A stretch of 64,000 nucleotides of DNA from Methylophaga thalassica MP (GTDB lineage Bacteria > Pseudomonadota > Gammaproteobacteria > Nitrosococcales > Methylophagaceae). The notes under the pieces were generated by a model that did no database searches, had not been told where the DNA came from, and saw only the letters and a list, made by a program, of their open reading frames with translations. Where the stretch lies: positions 372,001 through 436,000 of the forward strand of contig NZ_AFIG01000003.1 in NCBI RefSeq assembly GCF_000214595.1, written 5' to 3'. Made by a program: the position numbers and the translations under genes. Below, piece by piece: positions 10,232 to 19,992 of the stretch (positions within the stretch are counted from its first letter, which is position 1; every line of letters starts with the position of its first letter).

Positions 10232-10562
10232 CCACTATTTGCCCTCCTGATGGCTTGGTGTTATCTAAATTCTCAATATACAAATACTGCTGCACTGTTT
10301 TTGGTAACACTGTCGATTTTTGTTCAGACTGAGACGATTCACTTTCAGTGCTAATAAAATAACGAATAAACTGTGCTTGTTGGCTATCTTGAGCAGATAC
10401 CACAGGGGTAACAATATTGGAGGTATCGGCTTGTTCTTTATCAATCAGCGTTAAACTGGTTTCAACAGCAGAATCAAAAGTAACAGGTAAACGTGAGCTA
10501 TTGCGTGATTCAGCGGGAACCAGCGGATAGAAATTAGCTTGTCTGTTATTGTTTATCTGCAT
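10218..10562 (-). CDS. Small hypothetical protein upstream of the lipoprotein gene
   Basis: This is a 114-residue, Ser/Gln-rich, probably soluble protein with no recognised domain. Its ATG at 10562 lies inside the 3' end of rhlB (overlap 17 bases) and its end overlaps the lipoprotein start by 14 bases. That looks like a tightly packed operon rhlB - this gene - lipoprotein. The segment [12 protein letters not shown] near the C-terminus could be an amphipathic helix. It may be a real gene because of its packing, but it could also be a chance frame. Confidence 0.5.
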   Translation of the reverse strand: MQINNNRQANFYPLVPAESRNSSRLPVTFDSAVETSLTLIDKEQADTSNIVTPVVSAQDSQQAQFIRYFISTESESSQSEQKSTVLPKTVQQYLYIENLDNTKPSGGQIVDEMV

Positions 10563-11850
10563 GTGAATTTACGCCATTTCTCGGCTTGTTACGCCTGCGT
10601 CTGGGTTTTTCTGGTTTATTCACGTCATGTCTTTTTCGCTGCGGTATCGCTTCTTTTTCTCTTTTTACCCGCGGTTTTGGTGTTTCCAAGTGTTCATCAG
10701 ACGTCGAAGCCAAGGGTAATTTATGCTTAATATAAGCCTCAATATCCGGTAATGAAAACACATATTCTTCGCAAGCTAAACTAATGGCGACACCACTAGC
10801 GCCGGCACGGGCTGTACGGCCTGTTCTGTGCACATAATCTTCCACATCTTGAGGTAAGTCATAATTAAACACGTGACTGACTGCAGGAATATGCAGGCCT
10901 CGCGCAGCGACATCGGTAGCGACAAGAAAAGGAAACTCACCATCCTGAAAATGCTGTAACAGACGCTCGCGTTTTTTTTGCGGTACATCGCCAGAAAGTA
11001 ATGAAGCTTTGTACCCATTTCCTTCTAAATAGCCCCAAACTACTTCAGCAGCTTGTTTGGTATTCACAAAAATAATGCCTCGCTCTGGGTTTAACCGAGC
11101 AATCAACGCAAGTAATAATGGAATCTTTTCATCATTCGCCGGGTAATACACCCATTCTTCAATACGATCGCCCATCATTTTTTCAGGCTCAACCTGAACC
11201 TTTTCCGGGTTATTCATATGTTCATAGGCGAGTTCACTGACTTTGTAACTCAAGGTGGCGGAAAACAACATGCCTAAACGTTGTTCGGGTTTGGGAATGC
11301 GGCGCAGGAAATAACGCACATCTTTAATAAAGCCAAGATCAAACATCCGATCCGCTTCATCCAGCACCACCACATCAATAAATTTTAAACTGAAAACATG
11401 CTGTTTCTGATAATCCAGCAAGCGTCCGGGTGTACCAATCAAAATATCCAGACCACCAGTAATCATATCTCGCTGACGTTGGTAATCTTTACCACCATGA
11501 GCGATGCCTATGCGTAAATTTGATTCCACATTCAGTTTTTCCGCATCCTTGGCTATCTGAATGGCTAATTCGCGGGTTGGCGCCAGGATTAGTGCTCTGG
11601 GTTGTTTTCCATCCCAGTTTTCCGCAGGGGCTTTTTCAAGTAAACACTGGAAAGTCGCCAGTAAAAAAGCGATGGTTTTTCCTGTTCCTGTCTGTGCCTG
11701 ACCAGCGACATCGCGCCCGGATAATAATAGTGGCAGCGCAGATGCTTGGATCGGCGTGCAAAATTCGAATCCGGCCTGTGCCAGCCCGGCTTTTAGTGAA
11801 GCGTGGAGTGGCAAGGATGAGAAGGCCTGCTCGGTTAGATGTGCACTCAT
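10546..11850 (-). CDS. rhlB: DEAD-box ATP-dependent RNA helicase RhlB
   Basis: RhlB unwinds structured RNA and is the degradosome helicase of gammaproteobacteria. The 434-residue protein has the Q motif GFEFCTPIQ, Walker [13 protein letters not shown] in [16 protein letters not shown], and the C-terminal [10 protein letters not shown] motif. A basic tail rich in Arg, Lys and Pro from about 390 fits RNA or RNase E contact. It is divergent from trxA, exactly the E. coli arrangement, which separates it from the other helicase at 18.3 kb. Confidence 0.92.
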   Translation of the reverse strand: MSAHLTEQAFSSLPLHASLKAGLAQAGFEFCTPIQASALPLLLSGRDVAGQAQTGTGKTIAFLLATFQCLLEKAPAENWDGKQPRALILAPTRELAIQIAKDAEKLNVESNLRIGIAHGGKDYQRQRDMITGGLDILIGTPGRLLDYQKQHVFSLKFIDVVVLDEADRMFDLGFIKDVRYFLRRIPKPEQRLGMLFSATLSYKVSELAYEHMNNPEKVQVEPEKMMGDRIEEWVYYPANDEKIPLLLALIARLNPERGIIFVNTKQAAEVVWGYLEGNGYKASLLSGDVPQKKRERLLQHFQDGEFPFLVATDVAARGLHIPAVSHVFNYDLPQDVEDYVHRTGRTARAGASGVAISLACEEYVFSLPDIEAYIKHKLPLASTSDEHLETPKPRVKREKEAIPQRKRHDVNKPEKPRRRRNKPRNGVNSHADKQ

Positions 11851-11948
11851 AGAATACTTGCATTACCTTTTATGATAGGAAAAAATGTTAGGCTATATCG
11901 TATGGGAGTATAGACCCACGATACTTTATATACCACTGGAGATAAAAC

Positions 11949-12275
11949 ATGAGCGAAAACGTCACCCACGTGACCGATGGCGACTTTGATAGCCAAGTAC
12001 TACAGTCTGACCTGCCTGTGTTGGTCGATTACTGGGCTGAATGGTGTGGTCCATGCAAAATGATCGCCCCTGTATTGGATGAAATCGCGACCGAGTACGC
12101 TGGTAAATTGAAAGTTTGCAAACTGAATATTGACGAAAACCAGGACACTCCACCACGTTACGGTATCCGTGGTATCCCAACATTGATGCTATTTAAAGAT
12201 GGTGAAGTGGAAGCAACAAAAGTGGGTGCTTTAACGAAATCACAATTGGCTGCGTTCTTAGACAGCAATATTTAA
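11949..12275 (+). CDS. trxA: Thioredoxin 1
   Basis: TrxA is the cytosolic dithiol reductant for ribonucleotide reductase, PAPS reductase and others. The 108 residues match E. coli TrxA. The active site WCGPC is at 32-36 and the cis-proline is P77 in GIPTLM. A clear ribosome site (TGGAG) precedes the ATG. It is divergent from rhlB with about 100 bases between, and ends at a strong terminator. Confidence 0.97.
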   Translation: MSENVTHVTDGDFDSQVLQSDLPVLVDYWAEWCGPCKMIAPVLDEIATEYAGKLKVCKLNIDENQDTPPRYGIRGIPTLMLFKDGEVEATKVGALTKSQLAAFLDSNI

Positions 12276-12282
12276 AAAAATG

Positions 12283-12321
12283 AACTCCCCGCCGGATATC
12301 CTCAGCGGGGAGTTTGCTTTT
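12283..12321 (+). terminator. Intrinsic terminator of trxA
   Basis: AACTCCCCGC at 12283-12292 pairs with GCGGGGAGTT at 12305-12314 around a 12-base loop, followed by TGCTTTTT. It lies 8 bases after the trxA stop. Confidence 0.88.
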
Positions 12322-12454
12322 TAAGCTTGTGAGTTATGCCGGCTATTCATCAGCCCCCCGCCTGGCTGGTAATGCATGACCACCCTCGACCAGTACATTC
12401 AGTCACATCTGATAATGCGCTGGTTTCTTTATGCCTGAACTATATGATCACAAA

Positions 12455-14623
12455 ATGGATGTCTCAGAACTTTTAAATGACCTAAATAAACCACAACGTG
12501 AAGCCGTTGCTGCTCCGTTGGGCCACGCCAGAATATTAGCGGGTGCCGGCAGTGGTAAAACGCGTGTATTAGTTCATCGTATCGCCTGGCTGATTCAGGC
12601 TGAAGGTTTCTCGGCGGGCAATATTCTTGCTGTTACCTTTACCAACAAAGCTGCTGCTGAAATGCGTGGTCGAATTGAAGACATTCTGGGCTATCCACCC
12701 GGCGGAATGTGGGTAGGCACATTCCATGGTCTGGCACATCGTTTACTCCGATCTCACTGGAAAGAGGCAGAACTGCCACAGAACTTTCAGATTCTTGATA
12801 GTGATGACCAACTGCGTATGTTAAAACGCATCATCCGAGCCATGGAACTTGATGAAGCCCAGTGGCCACCCAAACAGGCTCAGTGGTACATCAATGCTCA
12901 GAAGGACGAAGGTCTCAGAGCTAAAGACATTCAAGCCGGCCATGATCCTTATTCAAAAAATATGCTGGCGATTTATAGTGCCTACGAACAGGCCTGTCAG
13001 CGCGCTGGTGTGATTGATTTTGGTGAAATATTACTCAGAAGCCATGAACTGTGGTTAAAACGTCCCGATATTCTGGCGCAATATCAGCAGCGGTTTAAAC
13101 AAATTTTAGTCGACGAATTTCAGGATACCAATACCCTGCAATATGCCTGGTTACGTATGTTAGCTGGCAGTAGCGGACACCTTTTCATCGTCGGTGATGA
13201 TGACCAATCGATATACGGTTGGCGTGGTGCTCGCATTGAAAATATCCAACAGTTTGATAAAGACTACCAAGGTGCCAGCACCATCCGTCTGGAACAAAAC
13301 TATCGTTCCACAGGGAATATTCTCAAAGCGGCGAATGCGGTTATCGCCAATAATAGTGAGCGTTTAGGCAAAGAACTCTGGACTGAAGATGATGATGGTG
13401 ATCTCATCCAGATTTACAACGCTTATAACGAGCGCGATGAAGCTTCTTATCTGGTAGAACAAATCCGCAAATGGGTTGAAAATGGCGGTAAACGCAGTGA
13501 TGCTGCCGTGCTGTATCGCTCCAACGCCCAATCACGTGTCATTGAGGAAGCCTTATTACAAGCAGCCATGCCCTATCGGGTTTATGGTGGCTTACGCTTC
13601 TTCGAGCGAGCCGAAATCAAGGATGTGCTTTCTTATTTACGGCTGGTATCAAATCGTCTCGACGATGCCGCCTTCGAACGTATCGTTAACACCCCGACCC
13701 GAGGCATAGGGGCGGCCACGCTGACACAATTGCGTCAATATGCCCGTGAGCGCGGTATTTCCATGTGGCATAGCGCTATTGAAATGCTGAATGCTAAAAC
13801 TTTCGCTGCCCGTGCTGGCAATGCATTAGCGGCTTTTCTCACCTTGATTGATTCGCTAACGCCTGAGCAAGAAGGTGTGATGTCTTTAAACGAAATCACC
13901 CAACTGGTTATCGATGAAAGTGGTTTAAAAGCCCATTATGCGAAAGATAAAACTGAAAAAGGTCAGGGCCGGCTAGACAATCTAGAGGAATTAATCTCCG
14001 CCACCAAACAGTTTCACAAGCCTGAAGAAGCTGAAGATATGTCCGATCTGGATGCGTTTCTTGCCCATGCCGCACTGGAGGCAGGTGAGAATCAGGCCGA
14101 TCGCTGGGAAGACTGTGTGCAGTTAATGACGCTTCATTCGGCTAAAGGTCTGGAGTTTCCTATCGTCTTTATGGTGGGAATGGAAGAAGGCCTTTTCCCT
14201 GGACAGAAATCCAGTGATGATCCGGTTCGACTCGCTGAAGAAAGACGTCTTTGCTACGTCGGTATGACACGTGCCAGAAAGACGTTATATCTGCTATTCA
14301 CAGAATCGCGCTTTCTTTACGGGCAGGAAATGATGCAACGGCCTTCCCGTTTTTTGAGCGAATTACCCAGCAGCTGTACAGAAGAAGTTCGTGCTCGCAA
14401 TAATCACATTAGCCCAAGCATCAATGGTGTTCGAGGTCGGGAAAGTCAGACATTAAATGAAACCGGCATCAAAACCGGACAACATGTACATCATCAAAAA
14501 TTTGGCCCCGGTGTTGTGGTAGATACTGAAGGTTCAGGTAAAAATGCACGGGTACAAGTCAACTTTAAGCATGCAGGAAGTAAGTGGTTGGTACTTGCTT
14601 ATGCTAAATTAGACATACTTTAA
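12455..14623 (+). CDS. uvrD: DNA helicase II UvrD
   Basis: UvrD is a 3'-5' superfamily-1 helicase for nucleotide excision and mismatch repair. The open frame begins at 12431, but residue 9 starts MDVSELLNDLNKPQREAVAA, which aligns with the true E. coli N-terminus, so I place the start at 12455 (722 residues). Walker A is AGAGSGKTR, Walker B DEFQDTN, then GDDDQSIYGWRGA, QNYRST, and LMTLHSAKGLEFP. The C-terminal Tudor-like segment ends in KWLVLAYAKLD. No LexA-type CTG-N10-CAG box was seen upstream. Confidence 0.95.
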   Translation: MDVSELLNDLNKPQREAVAAPLGHARILAGAGSGKTRVLVHRIAWLIQAEGFSAGNILAVTFTNKAAAEMRGRIEDILGYPPGGMWVGTFHGLAHRLLRSHWKEAELPQNFQILDSDDQLRMLKRIIRAMELDEAQWPPKQAQWYINAQKDEGLRAKDIQAGHDPYSKNMLAIYSAYEQACQRAGVIDFGEILLRSHELWLKRPDILAQYQQRFKQILVDEFQDTNTLQYAWLRMLAGSSGHLFIVGDDDQSIYGWRGARIENIQQFDKDYQGASTIRLEQNYRSTGNILKAANAVIANNSERLGKELWTEDDDGDLIQIYNAYNERDEASYLVEQIRKWVENGGKRSDAAVLYRSNAQSRVIEEALLQAAMPYRVYGGLRFFERAEIKDVLSYLRLVSNRLDDAAFERIVNTPTRGIGAATLTQLRQYARERGISMWHSAIEMLNAKTFAARAGNALAAFLTLIDSLTPEQEGVMSLNEITQLVIDESGLKAHYAKDKTEKGQGRLDNLEELISATKQFHKPEEAEDMSDLDAFLAHAALEAGENQADRWEDCVQLMTLHSAKGLEFPIVFMVGMEEGLFPGQKSSDDPVRLAEERRLCYVGMTRARKTLYLLFTESRFLYGQEMMQRPSRFLSELPSSCTEEVRARNNHISPSINGVRGRESQTLNETGIKTGQHVHHQKFGPGVVVDTEGSGKNARVQVNFKHAGSKWLVLAYAKLDIL

Positions 14624-14638
14624 TCAGGGATATTATCT

Positions 14639-15748
14639 ATGTTGGCATCATGTTTATCACGTTCATTCATTGTGGGTTTTCTCGCCCTGATGTTGACCTC
14701 ATGTGGACAGAGTGATCAATCTCAGTCCGTCACTGATAATACATCGAACAATAAGACCTACCGCTGGAAAATGGTCACGACATGGCCACCAGGCTTCCCT
14801 GTTTTACAAGAGGGGGCTGAACGTTTTGCCGCCAATATCAAAGCGATGTCCAATGGTCGCCTGGAAATCAAAGTCTATGCGGGTGGCGAACTTATTCCTG
14901 CATTACAAGTATTTGAAGCCGTGTCACAAGGTACAGTTGAAATGGGTCATGGCAGTGCCTATTACTGGGCTGGTAAGGTGCCTGAAGCCCAGTTCTTTTC
15001 TACCGTGCCTTTTGGTATGACAGCTTTAGGTATGAATTCATGGCTATACGATGGCGGCGGTCTCCAATTATGGCGTGAAATCTATAAACCGTTTCATGTC
15101 ATCCCCTTCCCACTTGGTAATACGGGTGTTCAGATGGGTGGTTGGTTTAATAAAGAAATCAACTCAGTTGATGACCTGCAAGGTCTAAAAATGCGTATTC
15201 CGGGCTTAGGCGGCAAAGTATTAGCGAAAGCCGGCGGTAACCCTGTTTTATTAGCCGGTAGCGAAGTTTATAGTGCGCTTGAACGTAATACCATTGATGC
15301 CACTGAGTGGATTGGCCCATACCATGATGAGCGTTTAGGCCTTTACCGTGCTGCACAGCATTATTATTATCCGGGCTGGCATGAACCGGGCACCGTACTC
15401 GAATTAACCGTCAATGAACGTGCTTGGAATAGCTTACCGGCAGATCTACAGGCAATCGTCACTAATGCCGCACAAGCAGAAAACCTGACTATGTTGTCAG
15501 AAATGGAACACAAAAATGCCGAGGCATTACAGATTTTAAAAGCCCGCGATGACATCACCATTGCACCATTTCCTGATGATGTTTTACAACGTTTAAAAAC
15601 CTTATCTGAAGAGACATTAGCCGAAGAAGCGGCGAAAAATCCTAAGTTTAAACGTGTGTATCAGGCATATCAGGCATTTCGTAAGAAAGATGCTGCCTGG
15701 TCTGAAATCTCTGAGCGTAGCTATCTTAATATTGAACCGGCACAATGA
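14639..15748 (+). CDS. TRAP transporter substrate-binding protein (DctP family), lipoprotein form
   Basis: TRAP binding proteins capture organic acids outside the inner membrane for a DctQ/DctM permease. This 369-residue protein begins with a signal and a LTSC lipobox near residue 22. The mature part has the family core GLKMRIPGLGGKVLAKAGG and TEWIGPYHDERLGLYRAA, which resembles 2-oxo-acid-binding members (TakP-like). The substrate is an inference. No dctQ or dctM gene lies anywhere in the window, so it is an orphan here. It follows uvrD by 15 bases, and its 3' end overlaps the next small gene by 4 bases. Confidence 0.85.
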   Translation: MLASCLSRSFIVGFLALMLTSCGQSDQSQSVTDNTSNNKTYRWKMVTTWPPGFPVLQEGAERFAANIKAMSNGRLEIKVYAGGELIPALQVFEAVSQGTVEMGHGSAYYWAGKVPEAQFFSTVPFGMTALGMNSWLYDGGGLQLWREIYKPFHVIPFPLGNTGVQMGGWFNKEINSVDDLQGLKMRIPGLGGKVLAKAGGNPVLLAGSEVYSALERNTIDATEWIGPYHDERLGLYRAAQHYYYPGWHEPGTVLELTVNERAWNSLPADLQAIVTNAAQAENLTMLSEMEHKNAEALQILKARDDITIAPFPDDVLQRLKTLSEETLAEEAAKNPKFKRVYQAYQAFRKKDAAWSEISERSYLNIEPAQ

Positions 15749-15996
15749 TTTTTTTGATCTTTACCGCTGAAGGCTTAGCAGAAGCCGCTGCAGAGATAAA
15801 AGCAGAGAAAACCACACTCTGGCTGAATCCTGGTCTACAAGAAAATGATAAATTGTCTGGGTTTATCGCTGCAGGTTGTGATTGTTATTTTCTACCCGAA
15901 CAGGTTGATGCAGGCAATGAGAAAGCGGTATTAAATGCCTTAAGTCACGTAGAAAAAAATAGTCGTGACAATGAAATCTATGTTGAATATTTATAA
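15745..15996 (+). CDS. Small hypothetical protein
   Basis: This is an 83-residue protein, acidic and probably soluble, with no domain I recognise; it has a CDCYF segment at about 50-54. The start overlaps the TRAP binding protein stop (ATGA) and its stop abuts the start of the DUF411 gene, so packing supports a real gene. Alternating beta/alpha patterns (IFLIFTAEG, TTLWLNPG, DCYFLPEQ) hint at a small Rossmann-like fold, which is only a guess. Confidence 0.55.
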   Translation: MIFLIFTAEGLAEAAAEIKAEKTTLWLNPGLQENDKLSGFIAAGCDCYFLPEQVDAGNEKAVLNALSHVEKNSRDNEIYVEYL

Positions 15997-16506
15997 ATGA
16001 AAAATGTCCTTTTTATCGTCTTTTGTTTGATCAGTTTGTCTGTATTTGCCGACTCAGAGTGGGCTGCCTCAGATGTCCAAGTGGATAAACCGATTGATAT
16101 CAAGGTTTACCGTAACCCTGATTGCCAATGCTGCCACAAATGGATGACTTACCTGGAAGATCACGGTTTTCATGTTATTGATCAACCAACACACAATCTT
16201 GATGCCATAAAAGAGAAGCTCGGTGTGCCCAGTGCGATGCACTCCTGCCACACTGCCTTGGTAGACGGTTATGCTATTGAAGGCCATGTACCAGCAGAAG
16301 ACATTATGCGCTTATTAACCCAAAAGCCGGATATCACCGGACTTGCCGTCCCACAAATGCCTGTCGGTACACCCGGAATGGAAATGGGACTGCGTAAAGA
16401 TAACTTTGCTGTTATCGAATTTAATCAAGCACAGCAATATTCTATTTTTACAACATACCAAGTTGATAAGAATCACCAATATCAGGCCAGCACAACCGAG
16501 GAATAA
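15997..16506 (+). CDS. DUF411 family exported metal-binding-type protein
   Basis: This 169-residue protein has a Sec signal peptide (cleavage near residue 18 after VFA) and a DUF411 domain. The domain shows VYRNPDCQCCHKWMTYLE at about 37-54 with a C-x-C-C cluster, PSAMHSCHTALVDGY, GHVPAEDIMRLL, and AVPQMPVGTPGMEMG. DUF411 proteins often sit with copper-handling genes and carry possible soft-metal ligands (Cys, His, Met). No copper gene is adjacent here, so a role in copper is inferred only from the family. Confidence 0.85.
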   Translation: MKNVLFIVFCLISLSVFADSEWAASDVQVDKPIDIKVYRNPDCQCCHKWMTYLEDHGFHVIDQPTHNLDAIKEKLGVPSAMHSCHTALVDGYAIEGHVPAEDIMRLLTQKPDITGLAVPQMPVGTPGMEMGLRKDNFAVIEFNQAQQYSIFTTYQVDKNHQYQASTTEE

Positions 16507-16508
16507 CG

Positions 16509-17378
16509 ATGGAAGTGCTCGTTGTGCTGAGCAGGTTACTGTTCTCGGCATTTTCTAATGTTTTTCAAAAGCAGCTGACTCACCGTGGTTTTGACTCACT
16601 GTTTATTGTGTTTAGTGCTTACATTGTTCTGGCTGTAATTTGTCTGCCATTACTGTTCTTATTTGATCCGTTTTCGCTGACGGCCACGTTCTGGATCAAC
16701 ATTTTTTTTGCCGCTTTACTCGACATGGCAGGTACGGTGTATCTGGTGATCTCATTGTCAAAAACTGATTTATCTGTATTTGGCCCATTGAATGCCTATA
16801 AAGTCGTTGTTTCAATGATTTTGGCAATGATCTTTATTGGTGAAATACCAAACCTGCAAGGTTTCTTTGGTGTCGCTGTCATCGTTGCCGGTAGTTATTT
16901 TTTATTTCCAGCTAAAACAGCTCAACAGAGCCGTATATGGACCTTATTGAAAGATAAGGGTGTGCAATACCGTTTTTTATCTATTCTGCTTTTTTCTATC
17001 GGCACCCTGCCACTTAAAACAGCAGTGGTTAATGGTGGCGCTTTAGCGACAACTGTCTTCTGGTGTCTATTGGGACTACCACTGGCTGCCATGACCCAAT
17101 GGTTTTTCATCAAAGGCAAGCTGCAAGAAAATATGACAAAAGCACAGGCAAATATTCAGTCGTTTATTTATCTGGGTTGTCTGATCTTTCTGATGCAATA
17201 CATGACAATGCTGGTATTTTCACAACTATTCGTCGCTTATTCTCTGGCATTATTTCAGTTAAGTATGGTGTTACAGGTTTTCTTGGGCTACCGTATTTTT
17301 AATGAACAATATATATGGCGGCGTCTATCAGCCTGCCTGGTGATGGTTGCTGGCAGCTTACTGGTGTTAAACGCTTGA
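16509..17378 (+). CDS. EamA/DMT-superfamily membrane permease
   Basis: This is a 289-residue integral membrane protein with about ten hydrophobic segments in two repeated halves, the drug/metabolite transporter plan. The first half ends with GEIPNLQGFFGVAVIVAGSY, a typical EamA segment, and the second with FNEQYIWRRLSACLVMVAGS. The substrate cannot be read. It follows the DUF411 gene by 2 bases and is likely in the same operon. Confidence 0.8.
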   Translation: MEVLVVLSRLLFSAFSNVFQKQLTHRGFDSLFIVFSAYIVLAVICLPLLFLFDPFSLTATFWINIFFAALLDMAGTVYLVISLSKTDLSVFGPLNAYKVVVSMILAMIFIGEIPNLQGFFGVAVIVAGSYFLFPAKTAQQSRIWTLLKDKGVQYRFLSILLFSIGTLPLKTAVVNGGALATTVFWCLLGLPLAAMTQWFFIKGKLQENMTKAQANIQSFIYLGCLIFLMQYMTMLVFSQLFVAYSLALFQLSMVLQVFLGYRIFNEQYIWRRLSACLVMVAGSLLVLNA

Positions 17379-17432
17379 GCGAGATCAGGCGTCGCCTGTT
17401 ATCATGCACTCAGATTGCTAATGGAGAATACA

Positions 17433-18302
17433 ATGAAACGGTTAACTGTCATGCTGACCGGCCTGTTCATGTCAATGCACGTTTTTGCCAACACCATACT
17501 GACACCGGTATGGACGAGTCCGGCAGAACTCAAAAACCCTGAGTCCGTTATCTACGATCCGATAACAAAATTGTTATACGTCTCGAACGTCAATGGTAGC
17601 CCGCTTGATGTTGATGGCAATGGCTTTATCAGCCAATTATCTGTAGATGGCAAGATACAAAAACTGCACTGGCTGGATGAACTCAATGCACCCAAAGGCC
17701 TGGCACTGAATGGCAATAATCTCTATGTTTCTGACATTAATGAATTAGTCGTCATTGACATTGCAGAGCAACGGATTATTAAACGTTATCCTGCCGAAGG
17801 GGCAAAATTTCTAAATGATGTTGCGGTGGATAAACAAGGTAATGTCTATGTAAGCGATATGATGACAGATCGCATCTATCGTTTAGCTGATGACAAATTT
17901 ATTATCTGGATGGAAGACCCCGCGCTGGAAGCTCCCAACGGCTTACTGGTAGAACACAATAATTTAATCGTCGCCAGCTGGGGTCATATGACCAATGGCT
18001 TTGAAACCGAAACACCAGGTCATTTAAAAATCATTGATCTTATTACTCACCAAATGAAAAGCCTGGGAGATCAATCTCCTGCAGGTAATCTTGATGGCAT
18101 TGAAGCCGATGGCCAGGGTAACTATCTGGTCACTGACTGGCTTAATGGTCGTTTATTAAAAATTACACCTCAGGGTCACAGTGAAACCTTGATTGAGTTT
18201 AATCAGGGTAGTGCTGATCACACCGTGATGCCAGAGAAAGACCTCGTTATTGTTCCGATGATGATGGATAACGTCATCACCGCATTCCGGATAAATCGTT
18301 AA
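17433..18302 (+). CDS. Exported SMP-30/gluconolactonase-like beta-propeller protein
   Basis: A signal peptide (MKRLTVMLTGLFMSMHVFA) leads a predicted six-bladed propeller with NHL/SMP-30-like repeats such as LNDVAVDKQGNVYVSDMMTD, ESVIYDPITKLLYVSNVNG and DGIEADGQGNYLVTDWLNG. I place the start at the ATG at 17433 because GGAG lies 6 bases upstream. An upstream in-frame TTG would add six unneeded residues. It would act in the periplasm; a lactonase or esterase role is possible but not shown. The stop directly abuts the helicase start. Confidence 0.78.
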   Translation: MKRLTVMLTGLFMSMHVFANTILTPVWTSPAELKNPESVIYDPITKLLYVSNVNGSPLDVDGNGFISQLSVDGKIQKLHWLDELNAPKGLALNGNNLYVSDINELVVIDIAEQRIIKRYPAEGAKFLNDVAVDKQGNVYVSDMMTDRIYRLADDKFIIWMEDPALEAPNGLLVEHNNLIVASWGHMTNGFETETPGHLKIIDLITHQMKSLGDQSPAGNLDGIEADGQGNYLVTDWLNGRLLKITPQGHSETLIEFNQGSADHTVMPEKDLVIVPMMMDNVITAFRINR

Positions 18303-19514
18303 ATGTCATTTGAAGATCTTTTACTAGAAGACAGCCTGTTAAGTGCAATTTCTGCTCAAGGCTATACTGAACCCACCCCAATACAAACAGAAACTATACC
18401 GCTTATTCTGGCAGGTCAGGATGTACTGGCCTGTGCAGCGACAGGTACCGGAAAAACAGCGGCCTTTGTGCTGCCTTTGTTGCAAAAACTGTGGGATAGA
18501 AAGCAGCGTTCGCATGAACCTGTTGCCTTAATTCTGGCGCCGACACGTGAGCTAGCATTCCAGATCCAGCACGTGATAAAAACATTTAGTAAACAAGATC
18601 CTATTGATATTGCGATGATTACCGGCGGTCAGGCGCCCGCAGCACAGCAAAAGTTTTTGGATGAAGGTTGTGACGTCATTATCGCCACCCCTGGCCGTCT
18701 ATTAAATTTAGTTGAACAAGATCAGGCCGATTTATCACTGATTGAATTTGTGGTGATTGATGAAGCTGATCGTATGCTGGATATGGGCCAAGGTCCGGAT
18801 GTGGCAACACTGTTAGCCTCCATTACAACCGCTTTTCAAACCTGTTTATTTTCCGCCACCCTGGCCGGTGCTGGTGTCGAGATTTTTGCTAATACCTTAT
18901 TGCCTGATGCCACACGAGTGGATGTGAATGCCTCAAATCAGTACGCAGAACAAGTACAACAACGTGTTTATCTGGCTGATAACCGTGAGCATAAACAGGC
19001 TTTATTAACAGCCGTTATCAACTCAGATGACTGTAAAAGTGCTTTAGTGTTTTGTAATAAAAAAGAACGCGCTGATGAAGTCGCTGACTATCTGCAGTCA
19101 CAAAACATTTCTGCCCAAGTTGTGCATGGTGAGTTTTCACAAGCAGATCGGCGCGAACGTACCCGCAAATTTCGCCAGGGTAAAACCAAAGTATTAGTGG
19201 CAACTGACGTTGCCTCTCGCGGCCTGGATTTACCACAGGTAAGCCATGTCATTAATTATGACGTGCCATTCCGCGGCGACATCTATATTCACCGAGTGGG
19301 CAGAACCGGTCGGGCCGGGCAGTCAGGGATTGCTGTCAATCTAGTGGAAGCGCACGATCAAAAAAACCTGGAACGTATCCAGCATCATATCGGCCAAACT
19401 CTGCCGGTGGTCAAAATGAAAGGTCTGGCACCAAAAGGTAAAGCCAACAAACAAAAAAGCAAAAAATCAGCAAGCAATCGCTATATCGCTAAAAAAGATC
19501 GTGCTCCGGAATAA
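18303..19514 (+). CDS. DEAD-box ATP-dependent RNA helicase, SrmB-like
   Basis: The 403-residue protein carries the Q motif GYTEPTPIQ, Walker A ATGTGKT, DEAD in VIDEADRMLDMG, SAT in FSATLAG, ATDVASRGLDLP and HRVGRTGRAGQ. The N-terminus (MSFEDLLLEDSLLSAI) and the NLVEAHDQKNLERI segment resemble SrmB, the helicase that helps early 50S ribosome assembly. RhlE-type enzymes are the alternative. A lysine-rich tail follows residue 375. It starts immediately after the preceding stop and overlaps the PqiA-like gene by 14 bases. Confidence 0.85.
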   Translation: MSFEDLLLEDSLLSAISAQGYTEPTPIQTETIPLILAGQDVLACAATGTGKTAAFVLPLLQKLWDRKQRSHEPVALILAPTRELAFQIQHVIKTFSKQDPIDIAMITGGQAPAAQQKFLDEGCDVIIATPGRLLNLVEQDQADLSLIEFVVIDEADRMLDMGQGPDVATLLASITTAFQTCLFSATLAGAGVEIFANTLLPDATRVDVNASNQYAEQVQQRVYLADNREHKQALLTAVINSDDCKSALVFCNKKERADEVADYLQSQNISAQVVHGEFSQADRRERTRKFRQGKTKVLVATDVASRGLDLPQVSHVINYDVPFRGDIYIHRVGRTGRAGQSGIAVNLVEAHDQKNLERIQHHIGQTLPVVKMKGLAPKGKANKQKSKKSASNRYIAKKDRAPE

Positions 19515-19992
19515 ATCAGCTAAGTCAGTCAATCTGTTACGCTGCTTATTAGTCATAAGCAGTGTGTTGTTGTTGGCAGGGCTGTTTATGCCCATGCTGA
19601 CGATTACGCAATTTCTGGTCATCAGTGATGATTTCTCGGTGATTTCCGGTATCACTGAACTATGGAAAGCACAAAAGTACGTATTATTTTTTATAATCGG
19701 CATTTTTAGCATTGTGATGCCATTAGCCAAAATCGGCCTGCTGTTTCGTTTATTACGGGCAGACTCGCATCCGACACCGGTAAAAATGAAATTATTAAAT
19801 CTCATGCATGACTATGGTCGTTGGGCAATGCTCGACGTTATGGTGGTTGCCATGCTGATTGTCACCGTCAAACTAGGCGCTATTGCCAGTATTCAAATTC
19901 ACCCGGGCTTGTACGTGTTTGGCGCAGCCGTATTACTGATTATGCTGACCACGCAACTGACAGTGAATGCATTACGCAGTCAGACAGACTAA
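19501..19992 (+). CDS. PqiA-domain (paraquat-inducible protein A family) membrane protein
   Basis: This is a 163-residue membrane protein with one PqiA domain: four hydrophobic segments at about 14-32, 57-76, 107-126 and 134-152, and the family core LMHDYGRWAMLDVMVVAML. PqiA proteins pair with MCE proteins in lipid transport, but no MCE gene is adjacent. The start is a GTG inside the end of the helicase gene. The 3' end overlaps the convergent ppc gene by 4 bases. Confidence 0.72.
   Translation: MLRNKSAKSVNLLRCLLVISSVLLLAGLFMPMLTITQFLVISDDFSVISGITELWKAQKYVLFFIIGIFSIVMPLAKIGLLFRLLRADSHPTPVKMKLLNLMHDYGRWAMLDVMVVAMLIVTVKLGAIASIQIHPGLYVFGAAVLLIMLTTQLTVNALRSQTD

Noticed and set aside
12326-12454. 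LexA/SOS box upstream of uvrD
   Set aside because: No CTG-N10-CAG or close variant was found by eye in this gap, although E. coli uvrD has one.
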